A DNA stretch of 64,000 nucleotides from Photobacterium carnosum. Lineage in GTDB: Bacteria > Pseudomonadota > Gammaproteobacteria > Enterobacterales > Vibrionaceae. A model generated the notes under the pieces. The model had not been told where the DNA came from. It saw only the letters and a program-made list of their open reading frames with translations, and ran no database searches. Below, in pieces: positions 57,846 to 64,000 of this stretch. Numbering within the stretch: position 1 is the stretch's first letter; every line of letters begins with the position of its first letter. The position numbers were made by a program, and so were the translations under genes. The DNA lies in the NCBI RefSeq assembly GCF_002849605.1, contig NZ_NPIB01000017.1, forward strand, positions 1-64,000. The letters are read 5' to 3'.

Positions 57846-59030
57846 ATGGTTGTCTATTCAGCAATAAAAAACGAGTGGCGTACTCTTTGGCAAGATAAAT
57901 GGTTGCGGGCACTGGTGGTTTGGTTACCTGCATTATTGTTTCTTACTATGTGGGCGATTTTTGCGACCGGTATTGCACGTAACTTGCCTGTTGGTGTGGT
58001 TGATCTTGATCATAGCCAGATGTCGCGTCAATTAACCCGTTATATTGATGCCAGTCCAAGCATGGCGGTGACACGTCAGTTTACCGATGATCACACTGCT
58101 AGTGCGGCGATGCGTGCTAATGATATCTATGCGATGGTAGTGATCCCTGATAACTATGAAAAAAATGTTAAGTTAGGTCAAGCGCCACAAATTACAACAT
58201 TTTATAATGGTCAATTTATCTTAATTGGTAAAGTTATTAGCTCGGCAATGCTGCAAGTTGAAGGCACTTATAATGCTGGTGTTGAAGCAATGCGGAACAT
58301 GAGTTCTGGTGCGCCAGTACCTTTGCAAGCATTAGGAATGGCTGTTCCTATTCAAGCCCAAATAACCCCTTTGTTTAACAGTAATAGCCATTATGGCCAA
58401 TTTTTAGTTTCAGCGATTATTCCCCCTATTTGGCAAATATTAATTGTAGCGACGACCGTGTTGGCATTAGTACATGAGGCTCGTGGTCAAGGGCTGTGGC
58501 GTTGGTTAGCACACACTCCGTGTCAAAAATTATTAGGTAAGTTACTTGCTTATTCTGGTTTGTTTTTGATTCAAGGTGTGTTGTTTTTATGGTGGATGTA
58601 TGTTGCGCTTGATTGGCCGATGCATGGTCAATGGGGAATATTGATTGTCGCACAATTATTAATGGTTTTTGCTTGTCAAAGTATGGGGAGCTTGATTTAT
58701 TTTGTCGCAATGGAAGCTCCACGCGCAATGAGTTTTGTTGCTGCTTATACGGCACCTGCCTTTGCCTTTATGGGGATCACATTTCCCGCTACTGATATGC
58801 CTGTTATTGCTAAAATATGGCGAGGGTTATTACCTGTTAGCCATTATATTGAAGTGCAATTACAACAAGTAGATTATGGCAGTGGTTGGTATCAGGCTTC
58901 TCATCAATTATTGGTACTAAGCAGCTTTATGAGTGCTTTATTATTGGCGATGGGATTAATGTTAGTGCGTCGTAGTAAAGCATTCGCTAGTAGAGATACC
59001 GTAACGGGAGATCATCATGAGTTGGGGTGA
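57846..59030 (+). CDS. ABC-2-type permease, first of two
   Basis: A 394-residue membrane protein, with one N-terminal span then an extracellular domain and about five C-terminal spans, as in ABC-2 family permeases such as YhhJ. GVVDLDHSQMSRQLTRYIDA is the family hallmark. ATG at 57846 follows GAGTGATGAT. It overlaps the next gene by 14 bases. Substrate unknown; drugs or lipids are common for relatives. Confidence 0.82.
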   Translation: MVVYSAIKNEWRTLWQDKWLRALVVWLPALLFLTMWAIFATGIARNLPVGVVDLDHSQMSRQLTRYIDASPSMAVTRQFTDDHTASAAMRANDIYAMVVIPDNYEKNVKLGQAPQITTFYNGQFILIGKVISSAMLQVEGTYNAGVEAMRNMSSGAPVPLQALGMAVPIQAQITPLFNSNSHYGQFLVSAIIPPIWQILIVATTVLALVHEARGQGLWRWLAHTPCQKLLGKLLAYSGLFLIQGVLFLWWMYVALDWPMHGQWGILIVAQLLMVFACQSMGSLIYFVAMEAPRAMSFVAAYTAPAFAFMGITFPATDMPVIAKIWRGLLPVSHYIEVQLQQVDYGSGWYQASHQLLVLSSFMSALLLAMGLMLVRRSKAFASRDTVTGDHHELG

Positions 59031-60159
59031 TTTATTTAAGCATGAATTAAAAGCTATTTTTAGTAATTTCTCATTAGTGTTTACTGTTTTTGGTGGGGTG
59101 GTGTTCTATTCATTTTTATACCCATTGCCGTATATTAATGAATTACCACGAGAACAACGAGTAGCGGTGGTTAACCTTGATCATAGCCAAATGAGCCGTG
59201 AGTTAATTAGGATGGCAAATGCCACGCCACAAGTTCATATTACGGAACATCTTGGCAGTATTAATGCGGCTAAAGTTGCGTTAGAAGATCGTCAAGTTGA
59301 CGGTATTTTAGTGATCCCTAAACATTTTTATCGTGATGTGATGATGGGGACTAGCCCAACGTTAGCTTATGCAGGTAATGCAGCATTATTTTTAGTTTAC
59401 GGAACGGTGGTTGAAGGCTTAAATAGTGCAGGTAGTGATTTGGCAGTACAAGCGAAAATTAATCGTATGATGCTGACTGGTGATGGTGCAGTTGAAGCAA
59501 CACAGCATGCGACAGCCATGAAGCTTAATATGCGACCTGTATTTAATGTCACTATGGGGTATATCAACTATGTTGTACCCGCTGTGTTTGTGTTGATCCT
59601 ACATCAAACTCTGTTAATTGGGGTTGGTATGATGGGCGCGGCAGAAAATGAAGCGCGTGCTGCGGGTAAAACGGGTTATTGGGCGCAATATCCTATTTGG
59701 ATGGTGATGACGGTACGAGCAGTATTGTTTACCTTAATCTATTTACCATTAGTGATGTATTACTTCGGGTTTACTTATGTTTATTATGGCGTGAATAGGT
59801 TGGCATCGATTGATGATTTGATCATGATGATAATTCCGTTTTTATTAGCAGTGATTATGCTCGGAATGATATTAGGTCAATTATTACCTCGTTGTGAATT
59901 AGTGACGCTGGTGGTGTTATTGAGTTCGTTACCATTAGTCTTCAGTGCTGGGTTTATTTGGCCACCGTCAGCGATACCGACAGCGATTAATTATTTTGCG
60001 CAATTAGCACCTTCTACTGCGGCTATTAATGGCTTTCTTGGGCTTAATCAACTTGGCGCGAGTTTTACGCAAGAGATTGATCGTTGGGGGCAGCTATGGC
60101 TACAGTTTATTGGTTTTGCTGGGATCAGTTATTGGTTAATGCGGCGAGCTCGAAAATAA
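59017..60159 (+). CDS. ABC-2-type permease, second of two
   Basis: A 380-residue protein with the same layout and hallmark VVNLDHSQMSRELIRMANA. The pair probably heterodimerises. No ATP-binding gene lies in the operon or nearby, whereas relatives such as RbbA-YhhJ-YhiI include an ATPase. A terminator follows. Confidence 0.82.
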   Translation: MSWGDLFKHELKAIFSNFSLVFTVFGGVVFYSFLYPLPYINELPREQRVAVVNLDHSQMSRELIRMANATPQVHITEHLGSINAAKVALEDRQVDGILVIPKHFYRDVMMGTSPTLAYAGNAALFLVYGTVVEGLNSAGSDLAVQAKINRMMLTGDGAVEATQHATAMKLNMRPVFNVTMGYINYVVPAVFVLILHQTLLIGVGMMGAAENEARAAGKTGYWAQYPIWMVMTVRAVLFTLIYLPLVMYYFGFTYVYYGVNRLASIDDLIMMIIPFLLAVIMLGMILGQLLPRCELVTLVVLLSSLPLVFSAGFIWPPSAIPTAINYFAQLAPSTAAINGFLGLNQLGASFTQEIDRWGQLWLQFIGFAGISYWLMRRARK

Positions 60160-60163
60160 AGTG

Positions 60164-60203
60164 AGAGCATCAACGAAAAGAGCATATTGATGCTCTTTTT
60201 TTT
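60164..60203 (+). terminator. Terminator of the export operon
   Basis: AGAGCATCA/TGATGCTCT, 15-base loop, long T-run. Confidence 0.93.
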
Positions 60204-60321
60204 TGCTTTTAAATGTACGCTGTTTTATATTGGTGCTGCTGAGTAAATAAGATGTGGCAAATGTTAAATTTACAGCCACACTTAATAAGTAAAGTTACGT
60301 TTAAACTAGTAGGAGGTTGTC

Positions 60322-60810
60322 TTGAGTTATAAATCAATAGCGAATAAGAAAGTAATGGTTGCGGTAGCGATGATGTTGTCATTAGGTGTCGTGGGTTGTG
60401 CTCAAAACCCTTATGGTGATGCATATAATGTTGGTGAAGCTCGCACTATGCAAACGGTTTCGACTGGGACAATTACTAAACTAGATGCCGTAACAATGAG
60501 CTCTGATGGTGAAAGTACTATTGGTACGCTTGCTGGTGCAGCTATTGGTGGTATTTTAGGGTCGAAAATCGGTGGGGGTTCAGGCTCTGATATTGCCGCA
60601 ATTGGTGGTGCATTAGCGGGGGGAGCTTTAGGTAATACTGCGGGTGATGCCGTTGGTAAACGTCAGGGTGTTAATATTGTGATTAAGTTAGAGAGTGGCC
60701 GTACTGTTGCTGTTGTGCAGCAGGTCGATCCTAATATGATCTTCCGCGTTGGTCAGCGTGTTGATATTTACCAGCAAGGGCGTACAACGCGTGTTGTTCC
60801 TGCAAATTAA
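60322..60810 (+). CDS. SlyB-like glycine-zipper outer-membrane lipoprotein
   Basis: A 162-residue lipoprotein. A signal peptide with lipobox V-V-G-C (residues ~23-26) gives a lipidated Cys, and then a glycine-zipper region (GTLAGAAIGGILGSKIGGGSG and GGALAGGALGNTAG, residues ~72-114) forms a membrane hairpin. The C-terminal part VIKLESGRTVAVVQQ is typical of SlyB/Pcp. It starts at TTG after AGGAGG. It contributes to envelope integrity in related bacteria. Confidence 0.82.
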   Translation: MSYKSIANKKVMVAVAMMLSLGVVGCAQNPYGDAYNVGEARTMQTVSTGTITKLDAVTMSSDGESTIGTLAGAAIGGILGSKIGGGSGSDIAAIGGALAGGALGNTAGDAVGKRQGVNIVIKLESGRTVAVVQQVDPNMIFRVGQRVDIYQQGRTTRVVPAN

Positions 60811-60833
60811 GTTGTGATCGCTATTACATATAC

Positions 60834-60859
60834 AAGGCAGTGAATACTGCCTTTTTTAT
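60834..60859 (+). terminator. Intrinsic terminator of the SlyB-like gene
   Basis: AAGGCAG/CTGCCTT, loop TGAATA, T-run. Confidence 0.92.
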
Positions 60860-61228
60860 TGACTATTATTTTATAATCGCATAATTACCGTTAGTCGTTG
60901 TTATTTAATAGGTAAAGATGTTGGGATATTGTTTTTTTTATGAATGAATATTTTAGTTTTTAACTTAAATAAGATTTTTTGAGTCAATTTCTATAAGGCG
61001 TAGTAATTTATTGCTTTTTATTAAATGCTGTTATTTTATAATTTATAGCTTATTACTTCGTTTTATTTGTATTTTTGGCGGATAAAGTTATTAATTTGGT
61101 TAGTATATCTAATTGTTAAATGAATAGACTAATGTTTAAATAATGAGCTAATAATTAAATTGTAACTAATTGTATCAAAGAGTACGCTGTGCGCTTTCTA
61201 AACACCCTCTTTGAACGACTCATATTTG
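60860..61228. other. Intergenic, AT-rich
   Basis: 369 bp with no supportable gene; presumably the promoter of the following transporter. No operator recognised. Confidence 0.45.
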
Positions 61229-62515
61229 ATGAATAATTCTAAACTAGACGCGACTTATAAACGCCTTCGTTGGCAGATAATTATTACTACTTTCTTAACT
61301 TATACTGTGATGTATATCTCAAGAAAAGCATTTGCTGCTGCTGCACCACTATTAATGAAAGATCTCGGCATGACCATGGTTCAATTTGGTTTAGCCTCAT
61401 CGATTTATTATATTTTATACGGCCTTTCAAAATTTAGTTCAGGCCTTTTAGCCGATAGAATTAATCCTCGTTTATTTTTAGCTCCAGTGTTAGTTGTGAT
61501 TGCGATTATTAACGTTGGGATTGGTATGACCAACAGCGTTACGATGTTGCTAGTACTCTATTGCTCAACGGCTATTGTCCAAGGTTGTGGTTTTCCACCT
61601 ATTGCGAAAGCGATCAGCCAATGGTATTCAAAATCTGAGCGTGGTGGTTGGTATTCACTTTGGAATACTTCGCATAATGTTGGTGGTGCATTAGCGCCAT
61701 TAATTGCCTCTGCTGTGATTGCTTACACAGGTAACTGGCGTTATGCGTTTTATGTGCCAGCCGCTATTACCGCAGTACAAGCCGTTATTGCCGCTATCTT
61801 GATGCGCGGTAAACCTGAAAATTACGGTTTACCCAATGTTGGTGAATGGCGTAATGATACTAAACAGCTAGAGATCAATAAGCGCTCTGAAGCTGGTTTG
61901 ACAATGTGGGTAATGTTTCAACGCTATATTTTGACTAACCCTATTATTTGGTTAGCGATTGGCGGTGATTTATGTATTTACGTGATCCGTACTGTTTCAA
62001 GCGATTGGGTAAGCGTTTACTTCGTTGATGTACTACATTGGGACTTAATTCGTTCTAACTCATTAGTAGCTTGGTTTGAGGCGGGCGGTATTTTAGGCGG
62101 TCTGACATCAGGTATTATTTCTGATAAGTTCTTTGGTGCAGATCGTTGGAAAACAATTTTAATTTACTGCTTTGTATTGATTGCTGGCATGGTTTGCGTT
62201 GCTTTCACTATCCATATGAGCTACTTACTTGTAGCGCTAGGTTTCTTTATCATTGGTGCAGGTATTTACGCGCCACAAATGCTGTTTGCATTAGGTATCA
62301 TTGAAGCCTCTCACGCGGATGGTGCGGGTGCAGCAACTGGTCTTAAAGGCGGTGTGACTTACATTGGTGCGGCACTGGCTGGTGCGCCAATTGCAATGAT
62401 TGAAACGGCATATTCTTGGAATGGTGTGTTTATATTACTCGCCGGCATTGCTGTTACTTTAGTTGTTTTAACTTGTGTCATTATTCGTGTTGACAGTAAA
62501 CGTCTTCCAATGTAA
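61229..62515 (+). CDS. OPA-family MFS transporter (UhpC-like)
   Basis: A 428-residue, 12-span protein of the organophosphate:phosphate antiporter family. Y-I-S-R-K-A-F-A-A-A at the end of the first span and the W-N-T-S-H-N-V-G-G-A block are family marks; overall it resembles UhpC and PgtP more than UhpT. Lack of a sensor kinase next to it argues for a transporter over a UhpC-type receptor. ATG at 61229 was preferred to TTG at 61211. A second OPA gene (uhpT) lies 51 kb away in the window. Confidence 0.8.
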   Translation: MNNSKLDATYKRLRWQIIITTFLTYTVMYISRKAFAAAAPLLMKDLGMTMVQFGLASSIYYILYGLSKFSSGLLADRINPRLFLAPVLVVIAIINVGIGMTNSVTMLLVLYCSTAIVQGCGFPPIAKAISQWYSKSERGGWYSLWNTSHNVGGALAPLIASAVIAYTGNWRYAFYVPAAITAVQAVIAAILMRGKPENYGLPNVGEWRNDTKQLEINKRSEAGLTMWVMFQRYILTNPIIWLAIGGDLCIYVIRTVSSDWVSVYFVDVLHWDLIRSNSLVAWFEAGGILGGLTSGIISDKFFGADRWKTILIYCFVLIAGMVCVAFTIHMSYLLVALGFFIIGAGIYAPQMLFALGIIEASHADGAGAATGLKGGVTYIGAALAGAPIAMIETAYSWNGVFILLAGIAVTLVVLTCVIIRVDSKRLPM

Positions 62516-62536
62516 TTAATTGATATTATAGTTAAT

Positions 62537-62567
62537 AAAAAGCGACCATTACGGTCGCTTTTTTTAT
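62537..62567. terminator. Bidirectional terminator before the right-edge gene
   Basis: AAAAAGCGACC/GGTCGCTTTTT, 5-base loop, serving the convergent genes. Confidence 0.93.
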
Positions 62568-62613
62568 GTATTTTATTCGTAATAATAAAATATTATTGAT
62601 TTATAACCATAAG

Positions 62614-64000
62614 TTAACGAATAGACTTCAGCATAAAATCTATCACTGGATCAATCTCTGCTTTAATATCCAGTGCTTTTGGCATAAAGCTTGGCGTATT
62701 AAGAATTCCTCGTTCAATTAACTCATCAAGTAGGGGCTTAAATTCAAACCCTGTTTTACCAATGAATAATGACGTTAAGTCTTCAGTTTTATATGCCTGA
62801 ATGGCATCTTTTAAGCCACGCAAGTAAAGGAAGTCTTTAGTAAAACCACCACCACGATAAGCGCGAGCTGTAATGGTAAATGCTTCATCATCACAAACAT
62901 CATAATCATGACGTAGACTATTAAAACAGTCATTAAAGTTATCGCCATTGACCATCATTTCGACTGCAACCACACGTAACGCTAATGTTTTTAGGCGATG
63001 AAGTGGGAAGTTGCCAGATAAATGCTCACATAAAATGGCAAGACCTTCTTGAGTATGCGTATTACCCGGTAAGCCTAATTGTAAAATTTTAAGAGGTTGT
63101 CGTTCAGCATTAACTGAAGTGACAAGGTGAACTCCTAGCTCATGGTGGATCAAGGCATCCAAATCACCTTGGGTAAAGCGACTGTTTGGATTAACCTTTA
63201 TCACTTTGCCACTCACCATTGCGCGAGCAATTAACTGCTTCGAAGATACTACTTTACAAGGAATATCATAATCAGCAGCTGCCAATTTAAATGCTTCTAT
63301 TGCATCTTTAGCACTGATGTTTGCAGGCTGTTGCTCTTTATATATACACGCATGTAAAATAAATTTCGCATTAGCAATATCACGCTCATCAGGTTGGCCG
63401 TAATAACGTAATGAATTATATAAAAATTCATCAGTACCAATACTACAAAGCAAATCAATACGAACGGCTAGCTGATCGATGACTTTACGGTACATTTTTT
63501 GTACATCAGCATCGCGAATAGTTTCAACCGGTAAGCGGTAAAGCTGTTCACGGAACTTATACGGATCTAAATCTAACTGACGATAAGTAAACTGTGGCTG
63601 ATAACTGTATGGTTTACTTAAAAAACGTCTTTTTTCTTGCTTTAAGTTAGTTGGATTAATATAACTTAAGGTATTGATACCTTTTGCTATTTTATACAAC
63701 TGACGATCAAGATTAAGTACTTCTTTTGAAAGGTTTGATGCTAATACATCGCTACCTGTAAGCCCTTTGGCTGTGGTACGTTTAGTGATCGTAAATGCCG
63801 CATGTTCAGTGATCACTGTTTTCATTGATTCATTCAATTTTTCAATCACGAGTGTGTAGGCTTCACCCCCTTCTTCGTTCATGAAAATCTTCTTCACCTC
63901 AATTGGCATAATTAAGGTGTTTTTAAAATGTTGTTTAATGAAGCTCGCTTGGTAGCCTAAGCCTTTAAAAATATCATTCTCAAGTGCGTTGACATCAATA
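62614..64000 (-). CDS. DUF1704 / QEGLA-motif metallopeptidase-like protein, 3' part
   Basis: The frame is open to the right edge, so this is the C-terminal 461 residues of a longer protein; the ATG at 63909 is internal. Metal-binding motif D-A-L-I-H-H-E-L-G-V-H (HExxH-like) and T-Q-E-G-L-A are the hallmarks of the flavohemoglobin expression-modulating QEGLA family, now classed with matrix-type metallopeptidases. The residues entering from the edge (about 30) read I-D-V-N-A-L-E-N-D-I-F-K-G-L-G-Y-Q and may belong to an N-terminal N-formylglutamate amidohydrolase-like domain. Function and substrate are not established. Confidence 0.82.
   Translation of the reverse strand, partial: IDVNALENDIFKGLGYQASFIKQHFKNTLIMPIEVKKIFMNEEGGEAYTLVIEKLNESMKTVITEHAAFTITKRTTAKGLTGSDVLASNLSKEVLNLDRQLYKIAKGINTLSYINPTNLKQEKRRFLSKPYSYQPQFTYRQLDLDPYKFREQLYRLPVETIRDADVQKMYRKVIDQLAVRIDLLCSIGTDEFLYNSLRYYGQPDERDIANAKFILHACIYKEQQPANISAKDAIEAFKLAAADYDIPCKVVSSKQLIARAMVSGKVIKVNPNSRFTQGDLDALIHHELGVHLVTSVNAERQPLKILQLGLPGNTHTQEGLAILCEHLSGNFPLHRLKTLALRVVAVEMMVNGDNFNDCFNSLRHDYDVCDDEAFTITARAYRGGGFTKDFLYLRGLKDAIQAYKTEDLTSLFIGKTGFEFKPLLDELIERGILNTPSFMPKALDIKAEIDPVIDFMLKSIR

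Overview
The window looks like Vibrionaceae, most likely a Photobacterium, and probably the smaller chromosome or another accessory-rich replicon. This is inferred from gene content: low GC, a complete F1Fo ATP synthase operon (Photobacterium species are known to carry two), a VF530-family gene, a torYZ-type TMAO reductase pair, chromosome-II-type genes (YeeN/YebC, rbs genes, semiSWEET) and a long-variable-arm tRNA-Ser next to tRNA-Asp. No rRNA, replication origin or CRISPR array was seen.

Layout. 0-0.5 kb: the edge of an IS1595-like element, a perfect 32-bp palindrome and a MITE-like inverted repeat. 0.5-8.7 kb: a DUF11 protein, a ferritin-like protein, CatB-type acetyltransferase, acetate kinase followed by two hairpins that share a loop motif, and feoBC without feoA. 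8.7-13.1 kb: uhpT, a candidate structured RNA of about 360 nt, a SpoIIAA-like protein, VF530 and a protein of four zinc-knuckle repeats. 13.7-20.6 kb: atpIBEFHAGDC. 20.9-25.3 kb: an orphan type IV pilin and torY-torZ behind a long palindrome. 25.3-30.3 kb: DUF2799 lipoprotein, a second tryptophanyl-tRNA synthetase with a Trp-Trp leader peptide and alternative RNA hairpins, an MFS porter and two small unknown genes. 30.5-38.6 kb: malic enzyme, then a ribose locus (rbsD, rbsK, FucP-type permease, aldose-epimerase-like protein, second rbsK, rbsR) with twin LacI-type operators. 39.3-44.6 kb: semiSWEET, eda, DJ-1/PfpI, yeeN, IclR regulator and an orphan hutG-like gene. 44.7-50.2 kb: two identical 261-bp tRNA-Ser/tRNA-Asp cassettes, each followed by a decayed tRNA-Asp, flanking a frameshifted LysE exporter, a deoxynucleoside kinase and a polyamine pair (PotD-like binding protein, PuuB-like oxidase); a tiny ribosomal protein THX-like gene lies just beyond. 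50.5-64 kb: acyl-CoA synthetase, leucine-rich-repeat protein kinase, L,D-transpeptidase, TetR plus a TolC/HlyD/two-permease export operon without an ATPase, a SlyB-like lipoprotein, an OPA transporter and a DUF1704 metallopeptidase that runs off the right edge.

Working together: the ATP synthase, TMAO respiration and ferrous iron uptake genes fit life in marine animals with shifting oxygen. The sugar-phosphate, ribose, KDPG and malate genes feed central carbon metabolism, with acetate kinase at the overflow end. The most notable signals are regulatory RNA: the trpS2 leader, the 10.65-11.01 kb RNA, the feoB leader and the hairpins behind ackA. No wholly new multi-gene system could be shown from sequence alone.
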